Shown piece after piece: positions 8,740 through 18,654 of a stretch of 64,000 nucleotides of DNA. The notes below the pieces were generated by a model. That model worked only from the letters and a program-made list of their open reading frames with translations, searched no databases and was not told the DNA's origin. This DNA comes from an uncultured Paracoccus sp. (GTDB taxonomy: Bacteria > Pseudomonadota > Alphaproteobacteria > Rhodobacterales > Rhodobacteraceae): NCBI RefSeq assembly GCF_937873615.1, contig NZ_CALMYP010000015.1, forward strand, positions 124,001 to 188,000, read 5' to 3'. Each line of letters starts with the position of its first letter. Position 1 is the first letter of the stretch. The position numbers and the translations under genes are program-made.

Positions 8740-10074
8740 ATGATGAACTGGCTGGCCGAACACCCCGAAGTGCGCACGATCCGTGTCGCCGCTGCCGATC
8801 TGAACGGCGTGCCGCGCGGCAAGCGCGTGCCGGCGCGTTTCGCCGAAAAGCTGCTCAGCGAGGGGACAAAATTCCCCTATTCGGTGCTCAACATGGATAT
8901 CTGGGGCGAGGATATCGAGGGCAGCCCGCTGGTCTTCGAATCCGGCGACCCCGATGGGCTCTTGATGCCGACCGAGCGCGGCTTCATGCCGATGCCCTGG
9001 CTCGACGCGCCCTCCGCGCTGCTGCCGATCTGGATGTTCCACCCCGATGGCCGCCCCTATGAGGGCGATCCCCGTCAGGCGCTGGCGCGCGTCGTCGAGC
9101 GTTACAAGGCGGCGGGCCTCACCCCGGTTGTGGCGACCGAGATGGAATTTTTCATCATCGACGATTCCGGCAAGACCCTGCGGGTGCCGCCCTCGCCCCG
9201 TTCGGGCAAAAGGCGCACCGGGGCGGAAACCCTCAGCCTGCGGGCGCTGGATGCGTTCGATCAGTTCTTCACCCAGCTTTACGATGCCTGCGAGGCGATG
9301 GACATTCCCGCCGATACCGCGATCTCGGAAGCTGCGCTCGGCCAGTTCGAGATCAACATGATGCATCAGCCGGACCCGCTGAAGGCGGCGGACGATGCCT
9401 GGTTCTTCAAGATGCTGACCAAGGGCGTCGCCCGCCAGTTCGGTTTCGCCGCCAGCTTCATGGCCAAGCCCTATGATGTCTGGTCCGGTTCCGGCCTGCA
9501 CATGCATTTCTCGCTGCTCGATGCCGAAGGGCGGAACCTTTTCGACGACGGGACCGAAAAGGGTTCGGCGATGATGCGCCATGCGGTCGCGGGGATGCTG
9601 CGCGCCATGCCCGGCTCGACCCTGGTCTTCGCGCCGCATGAGAACAGCTATGACCGGCTGGTCCCGAACGCCCATGCCCCGACCGGCATCGGCTGGGCCT
9701 ATGAGAACCGGACCGCCGCGATCCGCATCCCGGCCTCCGGCCCCAAGGCCCGCCGGATCGAGCATCGCGTGGCGGGCGGCGACGTGAACCCCTATCTGAT
9801 GATCGCCGCCGTCCTTGGCGCTGCGCTGAACGGGATCGAGGACGCGCTGGAACCGCCCGCGCCCTTCGAGGGCAATGCCTATGACAAGGACCTCGCCCAG
9901 CTTCCCGGCACCTGGTCCGAAGCCATCGAAACCTTCGCCGCCTGCGACGAAACCAAGCGCATCTTCCCCCAGCACCTGATCGACAACCTGGTCATGACCA
10001 AGCGGCAGGAGTTGCACTACATGGCCGAACTGACCGATGAGGAAACCGTCGAGTTGTATCTCGATACGGTGTGA
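8740..10074 (+). CDS. Second glutamine synthetase-like gamma-glutamyl ligase
   Basis: 444 aa. It has the EMEFFIID metal site, QFEINMMHQ, GLHMHFSLL histidine motif and the NRTAAIRIP plus RRIEHRVAGG catalytic segment. It differs clearly from the ligase at 2659 (distinct N-terminus HPEVRTIRVAAADLNGVPRG), so the two are paralogues and not a recent duplication. Being the last gene of the importer operon, it may glutamylate the imported substrate. Either ATG at 8740 or 8743 could start translation. Housekeeping GlnA is unlikely because of the PuuA-like pattern and missing adenylylation loop. Confidence 0.85.
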   Translation: MMNWLAEHPEVRTIRVAAADLNGVPRGKRVPARFAEKLLSEGTKFPYSVLNMDIWGEDIEGSPLVFESGDPDGLLMPTERGFMPMPWLDAPSALLPIWMFHPDGRPYEGDPRQALARVVERYKAAGLTPVVATEMEFFIIDDSGKTLRVPPSPRSGKRRTGAETLSLRALDAFDQFFTQLYDACEAMDIPADTAISEAALGQFEINMMHQPDPLKAADDAWFFKMLTKGVARQFGFAASFMAKPYDVWSGSGLHMHFSLLDAEGRNLFDDGTEKGSAMMRHAVAGMLRAMPGSTLVFAPHENSYDRLVPNAHAPTGIGWAYENRTAAIRIPASGPKARRIEHRVAGGDVNPYLMIAAVLGAALNGIEDALEPPAPFEGNAYDKDLAQLPGTWSEAIETFAACDETKRIFPQHLIDNLVMTKRQELHYMAELTDEETVELYLDTV

Positions 10075-10181
10075 TTGATCCGCCGATATGTTCGTGATCG
10101 GGACGCCGCCTTTGACGGGTCGAAATCCGGGATGAACGAGCGTATGGGGTCAGTTGGCGACAACGGCTGAGCGACGCGTGA

Positions 10182-11195
10182 ATGACGGGCAATAGAAAAG
10201 TGGACAATTTTCCACCACATAGAGTTTCCGTCGCGCCGATGATGGACTGGACGGATCGTTACTGCCGCGGATTTCACCGCGTCCTGACACGGAATGCGCT
10301 GCTTTATACCGAGATGGTCACCGCGCCCGCGATCATCCACGGACCGCGCGACCGGCTGCTGGGGCGCGATGGCGGCGAAAGCCTGACCGCGCTTCAGATC
10401 GGCGGTTCCGACCCCGAGGAATTGCGCCGCGCCACCGCCCTTGCGGCACCTTACGACTATGACGAGATCAACCTGAATGTCGGCTGCCCCTCGGACCGGG
10501 TGCAGTCGGGCTGTTTCGGGGCGGTGCTGATGAAGACGCCCGATCTGGTCGCCGATTGCGTTGCCGCCATGATCGCCGAAAGCCCGGTCGAGGTGACGGT
10601 GAAATGCCGGATCGGCGTCGACGATCAGGACCCCGAGGCAGTGTTGCCCGATTTCCTGTCGCGCATTCGGAATGCCGGGGTCAAGCGCGTGACGATCCAT
10701 GCCCGCAAGGCCTGGCTGGAGGGGCTGTCCCCCAAGGACAACCGAGAGATCCCGCCGCTCGACTATCCGTTGGTGCATCGGATGGTAGCGCTTTTCCCCG
10801 ATATGAGCATCTCGATCAATGGCGGCATCACGGCTGACATGATCGCGGATCAGTTGCAGGTCATGGATGGCGTCATGATCGGTCGTGCCGCCTATCATCA
10901 GCCCTGGGACAGCCTCGGCGCGGCGGATGCGCTTTGGGGCGATACCCCTCCCTTCGACGATCCTGTCGATGCGGCTTTGGCCATGCGCCCGCAGATCGCG
11001 CGCTGGCTGGAGGAAGGCGCGCGGATCCACAATATCAGCCGCCACATGCTCGGCCTCTTCCATGGCCGGCCCGGTGCGCGACTGTGGCGGCGGACCCTCA
11101 GCGAGGGCGCCTCGAAGGCCCAGAGCCCGGCCGAGGGGCTTGCACTTTACGCCGCCGCATTGGATCAGGTGCAGGACGCGATGGAGGCCTCATGA
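10182..11195 (+). CDS. dusA: tRNA-dihydrouridine(20/20a) synthase DusA
   Basis: 337 aa, normal DusA length. SVAPMMDWTDR near 15-25 binds FMN, NVGCPSDRVQSGCFGAVLM carries the catalytic Cys, and the KCRIGVDD and IHARKAWL segments are typical of the DusA subgroup. It reduces uridine in the tRNA D-loop using FMN and NADPH. The 5' end of dusA is a known integration site for some genomic islands, but here the gene is intact with no integrase nearby. The stop overlaps the next gene's start by 4 nt. Confidence 0.95.
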   Translation: MTGNRKVDNFPPHRVSVAPMMDWTDRYCRGFHRVLTRNALLYTEMVTAPAIIHGPRDRLLGRDGGESLTALQIGGSDPEELRRATALAAPYDYDEINLNVGCPSDRVQSGCFGAVLMKTPDLVADCVAAMIAESPVEVTVKCRIGVDDQDPEAVLPDFLSRIRNAGVKRVTIHARKAWLEGLSPKDNREIPPLDYPLVHRMVALFPDMSISINGGITADMIADQLQVMDGVMIGRAAYHQPWDSLGAADALWGDTPPFDDPVDAALAMRPQIARWLEEGARIHNISRHMLGLFHGRPGARLWRRTLSEGASKAQSPAEGLALYAAALDQVQDAMEAS

Positions 11196-11998
11196 CCGAC
11201 CTGATCCTGCCCGCCCTGACCCTTGCCGTCGTCGGTGCCTTTGCCGGCGTGCTGGCCGGGCTTCTGGGCGTGGGCGGGGGCATCGTGCTGGTGCCGGCCT
11301 TCCTCTATCTGTTCAGCACCTCCGGCTATGGCTCGGACGACCTGATGCAGATCTGCCTGGCGACCTCGCTGGCGACGATCATCGTCACCTCGGCACGGTC
11401 GGTCATGGCCCATAACCGCAAGGGGGCGGTCGACTGGCAGGTGCTGAAGGACTGGGCGCCGGGCATCATGTTCGGGGCGGCGGTCGGGGTGATGCTGGTC
11501 TCGTCGCTGCGCACCCATACCCTGCAGATCATCTTCGGCGTGCTGGTGGTGGTGATCGCCACCTATATGATGATCGGCAAGAGCAGCTGGCGCCTGGCCG
11601 AGGACATGCCGCAGGGGCCGGTCAAATATGTCATGGCCGGGCTGACCGGCTTCGTCTCGGTGCTGCTGGGGATTGGCGGCGGCTCCATCGGGGTGCCGAT
11701 CATGACGCTGCATGGCCGGCCGATCCACCGTGCCGTGGCCACGGCGGCGGGTTTTGGGGCGCTGATCGCGCTGCCCTCGGCGCTGCTGTTCCTGTTCACC
11801 CCGACCGAGAACGCGCCCCCCGGCACCATCGGCGCGGTGAATATACCGGCCTTCCTGATCGTCATCGCCATGACGCTTCTGACCGCACCGCTTGGCGCCG
11901 CGCTGGCGCATCGGCTGGATGCGAAGATGCTGAAGAAGGTCTTCGCCGTTTTCCTGATGCTCGTGGCGCTGAATATGCTACGCAAGGCCCTGTTCTGA
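11192..11998 (+). CDS. TauE/SafE-family sulfite/organosulfonate exporter-like permease
   Basis: 268 aa, with about eight hydrophobic segments. The two family repeats are clear: [19 protein letters not shown] in the first half and [18 protein letters not shown] in the second. TauE/SafE proteins move small sulfonated or carboxylated anions across the inner membrane; the substrate here is unknown. Start ATG overlaps the dusA stop (ATGA); the stop lies 10 nt before aroA, whose ribosome site AAGGAGG starts on its last base. Confidence 0.88.
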   Translation: MTDLILPALTLAVVGAFAGVLAGLLGVGGGIVLVPAFLYLFSTSGYGSDDLMQICLATSLATIIVTSARSVMAHNRKGAVDWQVLKDWAPGIMFGAAVGVMLVSSLRTHTLQIIFGVLVVVIATYMMIGKSSWRLAEDMPQGPVKYVMAGLTGFVSVLLGIGGGSIGVPIMTLHGRPIHRAVATAAGFGALIALPSALLFLFTPTENAPPGTIGAVNIPAFLIVIAMTLLTAPLGAALAHRLDAKMLKKVFAVFLMLVALNMLRKALF

Positions 11999-12008
11999 AG
12001 GAGGCACC

Positions 12009-13340
12009 ATGTCGAATGCGCCCGCTCAACCGATGTCCGCGCGCCGCTCTGGCGCGCTGTCGGGCACGGCCCTGATCCCCGGCGACAAGTCGATCAGCCA
12101 CCGCGCGCTGATCCTTGGCGCGCTGGCGGTGGGCCGGACCCATGTCACCGGTCTGCTGGAAGGGCAGGACGTGCTGGATACGGCCAAGGCCATGCAGGCC
12201 TTCGGCGCGACGGTGGAACGGCTCGGTCCCGGCGAATGGATTGTCGATGGCGTCGGCGTCGGTGGCTTTGCCGAGCCTGCGGGGGTGATAGATTGCGGCA
12301 ATTCCGGCACCGGCGTGCGACTGATCATGGGGGCGATGGCGACGACGCCGATCACCGCCACCTTCACCGGCGATGCCAGCCTGTCGAAGCGCCCGATGCG
12401 GCGCATCACCGACCCGATCAGCCTGTTCGGGGCCGAGATCACATCGCGCGAGGGCGGGCTTCTGCCGGTCACCATCAAGGGCGCAGAGGAAGCCGTGCCG
12501 GTCACCTATCGCACCCCCGTCGCCTCGGCCCAGATCAAGTCGGCCGTGCTGCTGGCGGGGCTGAACGCGCCCGGTCATACCGTGGTGATCGAGGCCGAAC
12601 CCACGCGCGACCATTCCGAACGGATGCTGGCGGGCTTCGGGGCCAGCATTACCACCGAAACAACCGATGAAGGCCGTGTCATCACCCTGACTGGCCAGCC
12701 GGAACTGCGCGCGCAAAGCGTTGCCGTGCCGCGCGACCCCTCCTCGGCTGCCTTTCCGGTTGCCGCAGCGCTGATCGTGCCGGGATCCGAGATCCGGGTG
12801 AACGGCATCAGCCGCAACCCGACCCGCGACGGGCTTTATGTCACGCTGGCCGAAATGGGCGCCGATCTGACCTGGGAAAACGACCGCGAGGAAGGCGGCG
12901 AGCCGGTGGCCGATCTGGTGGTGCGTCACTCGGCCCTGAAGGGCGTGACCGTCCCGGCGGAACGCGCCGCCAGCATGATCGACGAATTCCCGATCCTTTC
13001 GGTGATCGCGGCGATGGCCGAAGGCGACACGGTGATGAACGGCGTGGCCGAGCTTCGGGTGAAGGAATCCGACCGTATCGACGCCATGGCCAAGGGGCTG
13101 CGCCTGAACGGGGTCGAGGTCGAGGAGACCCGCGACAGCATGACCGTCCGTGGCCAAGGCCGCATTCCCGGCGGCGGCGCGCCGGTCGAAACCCATCTCG
13201 ATCACCGCATCGCCATGTCCTTCCTTGTCGCCGGTCTGGCGGCGGAAGCGCCGGTCACGGTCGATGACGGGGCGGCGATTGCCACCTCTTTCCCGGATTT
13301 CGTGGCGCTGATGCAGGGGCTCGGTGCCGACCTGCGCTAA
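12009..13340 (+). CDS. aroA: 3-phosphoshikimate 1-carboxyvinyltransferase (EPSP synthase, class II type)
   Basis: 443 aa. It catalyses PEP plus shikimate-3-phosphate to EPSP in the shikimate pathway. The class II motif set is present: GDKSISHR (25-32), SAQIK, RDHSER and NPTR, with DPSSAAFP and RVKESDR also intact. In contrast to the Agrobacterium CP4 enzyme, which has Ala at position 100 (GNAATG), this protein reads GNSGTG with Gly100. AAGGAGG at 11998-12004 supports the start. Confidence 0.95.
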   Translation: MSNAPAQPMSARRSGALSGTALIPGDKSISHRALILGALAVGRTHVTGLLEGQDVLDTAKAMQAFGATVERLGPGEWIVDGVGVGGFAEPAGVIDCGNSGTGVRLIMGAMATTPITATFTGDASLSKRPMRRITDPISLFGAEITSREGGLLPVTIKGAEEAVPVTYRTPVASAQIKSAVLLAGLNAPGHTVVIEAEPTRDHSERMLAGFGASITTETTDEGRVITLTGQPELRAQSVAVPRDPSSAAFPVAAALIVPGSEIRVNGISRNPTRDGLYVTLAEMGADLTWENDREEGGEPVADLVVRHSALKGVTVPAERAASMIDEFPILSVIAAMAEGDTVMNGVAELRVKESDRIDAMAKGLRLNGVEVEETRDSMTVRGQGRIPGGGAPVETHLDHRIAMSFLVAGLAAEAPVTVDDGAAIATSFPDFVALMQGLGADLR

Positions 13341-13407
13341 TCGCGCCACTGGACCAGAGCCGCGCTTTGCGGCATAGACAGATCGAGAGACCCGAAGGAG
13401 TGCGCCC

Positions 13408-13785
13408 ATGTGGATCGTCGACCGTATCCTGACCTGGTGGAGAGGTCAGACCCTGAACACTCAGGTGTGGACCGCGCTTTACGGCGAGAAGGTCGGCGAG
13501 GACGAGCAGGGTAATATCTATTACCAGTCCAAGAAGGGCGACCGCCGCTGGGTGATCTTCAACGGCGAATCCGAGGCAAGCCGGGTGCCGGTCGAATGGC
13601 ATGGCTGGCTGCACCACACCTTCAAGGAACCGCCGACCAAGGACCCCTTGCCGCGCCGCGACTGGGAACTTCCCAGCCAGATGAACATGACCGGCACCGC
13701 GCAGGCTTACCGGCCGCAATCCTCGGTCTATCGGGCCGAGCCGGCACCGCGCAGCGATTACGACGCTTGGCAACCGGATCAATGA
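13408..13785 (+). CDS. NDUFA12-like NADH:ubiquinone oxidoreductase accessory subunit
   Basis: 125 aa. The body [20 protein letters not shown] and [13 protein letters not shown] is the conserved core of the mitochondrial B17.2/NDUFA12 family, which is found in alphaproteobacterial complex I. The subunit sits at the peripheral arm. GAAGGAG lies 10 nt upstream of the ATG. It starts a plus-strand run with MlaD and the DUF2155 gene, an arrangement I recall in related genomes; there is no nuo operon in this window. Confidence 0.92.
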   Translation: MWIVDRILTWWRGQTLNTQVWTALYGEKVGEDEQGNIYYQSKKGDRRWVIFNGESEASRVPVEWHGWLHHTFKEPPTKDPLPRRDWELPSQMNMTGTAQAYRPQSSVYRAEPAPRSDYDAWQPDQ

Positions 13786-13812
13786 TCCCGCAGCGATCCG
13801 GGGCGCACCAGC

Positions 13813-14265
13813 ATGAGTGACGACAGCCGGGCCGAACTGTTTGCCGGCGGCATCGTGCTGGCGGTGGCGGCGGGGTTTCTGCTGCTGGCCGCCGGTCCCC
13901 GGCTGATGCCGGGCGGCGGCTATGACCTGATCGCCGCCTTCCCCAATGTCGAAGGTATCGAGACCGGGTCCGAGATCCGCATGGCTGGTGTCCCGGTCGG
14001 TCGCGTCACCGAGATCAGCCTGAACCCCGAAACCTACCTGGCCGAAGCGAAGCTGCGCCTGCGCGACGGTGTCGTGCTGCCCACCGATTCGGCGGCGGTG
14101 ATCCAGTCCGACGGCCTGCTGGGCGGCGCCTATCTGGAGCTTCAGGCGGGCGGCAGTCTGGACAACCTTGCCCCCGGCGACGAGATCGAGGATGTGCAGG
14201 GCGCGGTCAGTCTTCTGTCGCTGATGATGAAATTCGTCGATTCGCAAGCGAGTAACACCGAATGA
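13813..14265 (+). CDS. mlaD: MlaD-type MCE-domain lipid-transport protein
   Basis: 150 aa, the MlaD length. One N-terminal membrane anchor (residues about 11-30, GGIVLAVAAGFLLLAA), then a single MCE domain: NVEGIETGSEIRMAGVPVGRV, followed by GVVLPTDSAAVIQSDGLLGGAYLEL. MlaD forms the periplasmic hexamer that moves phospholipid between the membranes with MlaE, F and B. Those partners are not in this window. It overlaps the next gene by 4 nt (ATGA). Confidence 0.88.
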   Translation: MSDDSRAELFAGGIVLAVAAGFLLLAAGPRLMPGGGYDLIAAFPNVEGIETGSEIRMAGVPVGRVTEISLNPETYLAEAKLRLRDGVVLPTDSAAVIQSDGLLGGAYLELQAGGSLDNLAPGDEIEDVQGAVSLLSLMMKFVDSQASNTE

Positions 14266-14642
14266 AACCCGTCTTCGTCCCCCTCGCCGCCGCCCTTCTG
14301 GCCGCGCAGGCCGTTGCCGTTCTGGCCCAGCCCGCGGGCGTCCAGACCACGCACGGCAATGGTGCCGTGCTGCGCGCGCTCGACAAGGTTTCCAGCAATA
14401 TCACCGATCTTCAGCTTGCCCCCGGCGAAGCGGCCGAGGTCGGTCGGCTGACGGTCCGGCTGGGCGAATGCCGCTACCCGACCGAGGACCCCAATTCCGA
14501 CGCCTATGCGCAGATGGTCATCACCGACCGCAGCAGCGGCGCGACCCTGTTCGACGGCTGGATGATCGCCTCGTCGCCGGCGCTCTCGGCCCTGGACGAT
14601 GCGCGCTACGATGTCTGGGTGCTCGGCTGCCAGAGGGCCTGA
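14262..14642 (+). CDS. Secreted DUF2155 protein
   Basis: 126 aa. Signal peptide at 1-27 (MKPVFVPLAAALLAAQAVAV, cut near LAQ-PA). The mature core has LRALDKVSSNITDLQLAPGE, RLTVRLGECRYP and the [25 protein letters not shown] ending, the conserved DUF2155 block; two cysteines remain for a possible disulfide. Function is unknown, though it is commonly paired with mlaD and aat in this order. The last 37 nt overlap the 3' end of aat on the other strand. Confidence 0.85.
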   Translation: MKPVFVPLAAALLAAQAVAVLAQPAGVQTTHGNGAVLRALDKVSSNITDLQLAPGEAAEVGRLTVRLGECRYPTEDPNSDAYAQMVITDRSSGATLFDGWMIASSPALSALDDARYDVWVLGCQRA

Positions 14643-15235
14643 GCCTCGGGCAGAGGGCGCGAGCGGATATCGACATCCTGCCGGATCGCCCGTGACAGCC
14701 GGCGCAGATAATCCGCGCGCGGGATGGTCTGGCCGCCCATGCTGGCCAGATGCTCGGTCGGATATTGGGTGTCGAACAGCGTGAAGCCGCAGCCCGCCAG
14801 ATGCGCCGACAGCCAGATCAGCGCCGCTTTCGAGCCATTGCGCCGGGCCGAGAACATGCTTTCCCCGAAAAACGCCCCGCCGAGGCTCAGCCCGAAAATG
14901 CCGCCGACGATCCGGTCGCCGTCGCGGATTTCCATCGAATGCGCGTGGCCGATGGCGTGAAGCTCAAGGTACAGCGCGGTCAGGGGCGCATTGATCCAGG
15001 TGTCGCCGGGCCGGGCGCAGCCTTGGACAACGGCCATGAAGTCGCAGTTCAGCGTCGCGTGCCAGCCGCTTTGCCGCAGGTGCCGGCGCATACTGCGCGA
15101 GACATGAACCCCGCCGACCGGCATGATGCCGCGCTCGACCGGGTCGAACCAGTGCAATTCGGGGTCTTCGGCGGCGGCGGCCATGGGGAAGATGCCATTG
15201 GCATATCCCCACAGCATTTCGCGCGCGGTGATCAA
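14606..15235 (-). CDS. aat: Leucyl/phenylalanyl-tRNA--protein transferase
   Basis: 209 aa, typical of Aat in this clade. Signature segments are [48 protein letters not shown] (core WINAPL and GHAHS) and [15 protein letters not shown]. It adds Leu or Phe to proteins with N-terminal Lys or Arg, marking them for ClpS/ClpAP degradation. Its GTG/ATG region overlaps the accC stop by 4 nt, so it is cotranscribed with accB-accC. Confidence 0.93.
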   Translation of the reverse strand: MITAREMLWGYANGIFPMAAAAEDPELHWFDPVERGIMPVGGVHVSRSMRRHLRQSGWHATLNCDFMAVVQGCARPGDTWINAPLTALYLELHAIGHAHSMEIRDGDRIVGGIFGLSLGGAFFGESMFSARRNGSKAALIWLSAHLAGCGFTLFDTQYPTEHLASMGGQTIPRADYLRRLSRAIRQDVDIRSRPLPEAQALWQPSTQTS

Positions 15236-16581
15236 GCCGGGGCGTTCTCGCTCAGCCAGCGTTCCAGCCAGTGAATCGAGTAGTTGCCCGACTGGATGTC
15301 AGGCTCCTGCAGCAGGGCCTGGAACAGCGGCATGGTGGTATCGACACCGTCCACGATCAGCTCGGACAGGGCGCGGCTCAGGCGCGCAAGCGCCTCGTTG
15401 CGGTCGCGGCCATGCACGATCAGCTTGCCGATCAGGCTGTCATAATAGGGCGGAATGACATAGCCGTCATAGATCGCGCTGTCCATCCGCACACCCAGCC
15501 CGCCCGGGGCGTGGAACTGGGTGATCTTGCCGGGCGAGGGGCTGAAATTCGGCAGCTTCTCGGCGTTGATGCGGACTTCGATGGCATGGCCGTTGATGTC
15601 GAGCTTGTCCTGATCCAGTTCCATCGGCTCGTCGGCGGCGACGCGGATCTGTTCGCGCACCAGGTCGATGCCATAGATCGCCTCGGTCACCGGATGCTCG
15701 ACCTGAAGACGGGTGTTCATCTCGATGAAATAGAACTCTCCGTCCTCATAGAGGAATTCGATGGTGCCGGCACCGATATAGCCCAGCTTCTTCATCGCAT
15801 CGGCGCAGATATTGCCGATACGCTCGCGTTCTTCGGGCGTGATCGAGGGGCCGGGGGCCTCTTCCAGAACCTTCTGGTGGCGGCGCTGCAGCGAGCAGTC
15901 GCGCTCGCCCAGATAGACCGCATTGCCTTTGCCGTCGCCGAAGACCTGAATCTCGATATGGCGCGGCTTTTGCAGGTATTTCTCGATATAGACATCGGGG
16001 TTGCCGAAGGCGGCCTTGGCTTCCGAACGCGCGGTGCGGAAGGCGACCTCAAGCCCCTTTTCGTCATGGGCGACCTTCATCCCGCGCCCGCCGCCGCCGG
16101 CGGTAGCCTTGATGATGACCGGATAGCCGATCTCGCCGGCGACCTTCTTGGCCTCGTCGACATCGTTCACGCCGCCGTCAGAGCCGGGAACGACCGGAAT
16201 GCCCAGATGTTTCGCGGTGTCCTTGGCGGTGATCTTGTCGCCCATGATGCGGATATGTTCCGCCTTGGGGCCGATAAAGGTGATGTCGTGATCTTCCAGC
16301 ATCTGCGCGAAGGCGGCGTTTTCCGACAGGAAGCCATAGCCGGGATGGACGGCCTGGGCGCCGGTGATCTCGCAGGCGGCGATGATCGCGGCCGGGTTGA
16401 GATAGCTTTCCGAGGATGGATTCGGCCCGATACAGACCGATTCGTCGGCCATGCGCACATGCATGGCATTGGTATCGGCGGTCGAATGGACGGCGACGGT
16501 CTGGATGCCCATTTCCCGGGCGGCACGGATCACGCGCAGCGCGATCTCGCCCCGGTTGGCGATCAGGATCTTGTCGAACAT
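15232..16581 (-). CDS. accC: Acetyl-CoA carboxylase biotin carboxylase subunit
   Basis: 449 aa, the expected length. Start [23 protein letters not shown]-grasp glycine loop [26 protein letters not shown]; the active-site region [16 protein letters not shown]. It carboxylates biotin on AccB with ATP and bicarbonate, the first step of fatty-acid synthesis. It begins 7 nt after accB and overlaps aat by 4 nt. Confidence 0.96.
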   Translation of the reverse strand: MFDKILIANRGEIALRVIRAAREMGIQTVAVHSTADTNAMHVRMADESVCIGPNPSSESYLNPAAIIAACEITGAQAVHPGYGFLSENAAFAQMLEDHDITFIGPKAEHIRIMGDKITAKDTAKHLGIPVVPGSDGGVNDVDEAKKVAGEIGYPVIIKATAGGGGRGMKVAHDEKGLEVAFRTARSEAKAAFGNPDVYIEKYLQKPRHIEIQVFGDGKGNAVYLGERDCSLQRRHQKVLEEAPGPSITPEERERIGNICADAMKKLGYIGAGTIEFLYEDGEFYFIEMNTRLQVEHPVTEAIYGIDLVREQIRVAADEPMELDQDKLDINGHAIEVRINAEKLPNFSPSPGKITQFHAPGGLGVRMDSAIYDGYVIPPYYDSLIGKLIVHGRDRNEALARLSRALSELIVDGVDTTMPLFQALLQEPDIQSGNYSIHWLERWLSENAPA

Positions 16582-16588
16582 CCGGGCC

Positions 16589-17113
16589 TCATTCCACGAC
16601 CATCAGGGGCGCGCCATATTCGACCGGCGTGCCGTCATCGACGAGAATGCGCTTCACCGTGCCGGATTTGGGCGAAGGGATGTGGTTCATGGTCTTCATC
16701 GCCTCGACGATCAGCAGGGTGTCGCCCTCGCTGACCTGCTGGCCGATGGTGACGAAGGGCGCGGCCCCCGGTTCCGCCGAAAGATAGGCGGTGCCGACCA
16801 TGGGCGAGGTGACCGCGCCGGGCAGGTTCGCCGGATCGTCCGAGGTGGCGCCGGGCGTTGCCGTCGGCGTGGCCGGGCTTTGCGGGGCGGCGGCCGGCGC
16901 GGCATGGGCCATCGGCGCATGGGCCGGGGCTGCGGATTGCACCACCACCTGCTTGCCATGCTTGGACAGGCTGACGGTCAGCCGGTCATGTTCGCCATAT
17001 TCGCGCTTGACCGACAGTTCGGACAGTTCGCTGCTGTTCAGAAGCTCGGCCAGAGATTCGATGAAAGCGACATCGCCCTCGTGGTTCTTGCCGGATTTAC
17101 CGAATGCGGTCAT
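16589..17113 (-). CDS. accB: Acetyl-CoA carboxylase biotin carboxyl carrier protein
   Basis: 174 aa. The C-terminal biotinyl domain has the EAMKTMN motif with the biotin-accepting Lys at about 140. The N-terminal part (residues 1-60) is followed by a long Ala/Pro-rich linker (about 65-95), normal for AccB. First gene of the accB-accC-aat operon; the 218-nt gap upstream to hisE should carry its promoter. Confidence 0.95.
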   Translation of the reverse strand: MTAFGKSGKNHEGDVAFIESLAELLNSSELSELSVKREYGEHDRLTVSLSKHGKQVVVQSAAPAHAPMAHAAPAAAPQSPATPTATPGATSDDPANLPGAVTSPMVGTAYLSAEPGAAPFVTIGQQVSEGDTLLIVEAMKTMNHIPSPKSGTVKRILVDDGTPVEYGAPLMVVE

Positions 17114-17331
17114 GAGGATCCTCTGCCTTGTGTATTCCGCGTCTGCCGCGCGGTCGATTTGAACGGCTTATACCAAGGAACCCTGGGTAAGGAAAAGCAA
17201 TTTGGTTCCTCGCCTTGCGTCTGGACTTAGAAATCTCTGGCATGAATATCAAGAACATGACGGCAAAACGCCGCGTTGCATCGCGCCGGTAGCCTGCGGG
17301 TCGGCTTTGCGGTGCCTGCGGGACAGGGTTC

Positions 17332-17655
17332 TCAGCCGCCGCGGCTGGCCTTCTCTGCGATGCCAGAGCGGCCTTCGCGCCGGGCCAGTTCGGCGGCCAC
17401 ATCGGCAAGGCTCAGGTCCCGTGCGGCCAGCATGACAGCAAGGTGAAAGACCGCATCCGCCGCTTCCGAGGTCAGCTTCTCGCGGTCGCCTTTCACCGCC
17501 TCGATGATGGCTTCGACGGCTTCCTCGCCGAATTTCTCGGCGCATTTTTCCGGCCCCTTGGCCAGCAGCTTCGCCGTCCAGCTGGACTCGGGATCGGCTT
17601 CCTTGCGGGTGGAGATGGTGGCGTCCAGCCGGGCGAAGGCGTCGTAATCGCTCAT
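17332..17655 (-). CDS. hisE: Phosphoribosyl-ATP pyrophosphatase
   Basis: 107 aa from MSDYDAF. The MazG-like helix-bundle core is visible: [20 protein letters not shown] with [10 protein letters not shown], then [19 protein letters not shown]. It hydrolyses phosphoribosyl-ATP in histidine synthesis. The longer in-frame extension upstream is antisense-style read-through of hisF sequence in another frame. The start ATG overlaps the hisF stop by 4 nt. Confidence 0.95.
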   Translation of the reverse strand: MSDYDAFARLDATISTRKEADPESSWTAKLLAKGPEKCAEKFGEEAVEAIIEAVKGDREKLTSEAADAVFHLAVMLAARDLSLADVAAELARREGRSGIAEKASRGG

Positions 17656-18413
17656 GTCAGCCTCACGGGGATGCCGGCGGCGGCCAGATGGGCCTTGGCC
17701 TCGCCCACGGTGAAGGTGCCGAAATGGAAGATCGAGGCGGCCAGCAATGCGCTCGCATGGCCCTCGGTCACGCCTTCGACCAGATGTTCCAGCATCCCGA
17801 CCCCGCCCGAGGCGATCACCGGAATATCCACCGCATCGGCCACGGCGCGGGTCAGGGGCAGGTTGAAACCGGCCTTGGTGCCGTCCCGGTCCATCGAGGT
17901 CAGCAGGATCTCTCCTGCCCCCTTTTCCGCAACCAGCCGGGCGAATTCGACCGCGTCGATGCCGGTGGGCTTGCGGCCGCCATGGGTAAAGATCTCCCAT
18001 TTGCCGGGCGAGACGGTCTTGGCGTCGATGGCGCAGACGATGCATTGCGAACCGAAACGGTCGGCGGCCTCGGCGATGACATTCGGATCGGCCACGGCGG
18101 CGGAATTGAAGGACACCTTGTCGGCCCCGGCCAGCAGCAGGGCCCGGACATCGTGATGCGTCCTGACCCCCCCGCCCACGGTCAGCGGCACGAAGCACTG
18201 TTCGGCGGTGCGGGTGACCACGTCGAACATGGTGCCGCGATTTTCGTGGGTGGCATGAATGTCGAGAAAGCAGATCTCGTCGGCGCCGGCGGCGTCATAG
18301 GCTTTTGCGGCCTCGACCGGGTCGCCCGCGTCCACGAGGTCGACGAAATTCACGCCTTTCACGACCCGGCCATCGGCCACGTCAAGGCAGGGGATGATGC
18401 GTGTCTTCAGCAT
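17652..18413 (-). CDS. hisF: Imidazole glycerol phosphate synthase cyclase subunit
   Basis: 253 aa (beta/alpha)8 barrel. [20 protein letters not shown] start, Asp11 in [17 protein letters not shown] and [10 protein letters not shown] are HisF hallmarks; Asp130-equivalent lies in AIDAKT. It works with HisH (19956). 39 nt downstream of the small membrane protein gene and coupled to hisE. Confidence 0.96.
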   Translation of the reverse strand: MLKTRIIPCLDVADGRVVKGVNFVDLVDAGDPVEAAKAYDAAGADEICFLDIHATHENRGTMFDVVTRTAEQCFVPLTVGGGVRTHHDVRALLLAGADKVSFNSAAVADPNVIAEAADRFGSQCIVCAIDAKTVSPGKWEIFTHGGRKPTGIDAVEFARLVAEKGAGEILLTSMDRDGTKAGFNLPLTRAVADAVDIPVIASGGVGMLEHLVEGVTEGHASALLAASIFHFGTFTVGEAKAHLAAAGIPVRLT

Positions 18414-18452
18414 GAGCGACAGATAACCCGCGCGCGGGGTCAGGGGAAGGGG

Positions 18453-18638
18453 TCAGCGCTTGTCGGGGCCGCGCATGATCAATGCATGGAACAGCACCGC
18501 CCCCGCCGCGCCAAAGACGATTGCCCAGAACAGGTTGCCATTTGCCATTTCGAACATCGCCCAGCCGAAGGGCAGGGCGACACAAAGGATGCGCACCCAG
18601 AGCTTGCGGAAAAACGGATGATTGGGATCGACCAGCAT
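18453..18638 (-). CDS. Small two-helix membrane protein between hisA and hisF
   Basis: 61 aa: a short polar start (MLVDPNHPFFRKLW), then two hydrophobic stretches (VRILCVALPFGWAMFEMA and LFWAIVFGAAGAVLFHALI) and a basic tail RGPDKR. It lies between hisA (16 nt upstream) and hisF, same strand, so it is in the his transcript. I recall similar small proteins at this place in related genomes, perhaps annotated DUF3329-like, but no function is known to me. Confidence 0.75.
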   Translation of the reverse strand: MLVDPNHPFFRKLWVRILCVALPFGWAMFEMANGNLFWAIVFGAAGAVLFHALIMRGPDKR

Positions 18639-18654
18639 GTTCCGCCCTTTCTGC

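Noticed and set aside
10075-10181. tRNA or small RNA gene before dusA
   Set aside because: No GTTCGAATC-like T-loop, cloverleaf or terminator is present.
10182-10300. dusA 5' end as an occupied integration site
   Set aside because: The gene is intact and no integrase or direct repeat is seen in the window.
15271-16734. Long open frame antisense to accC/accB
   Set aside because: Same reasoning; both sense genes are complete with catalytic motifs.
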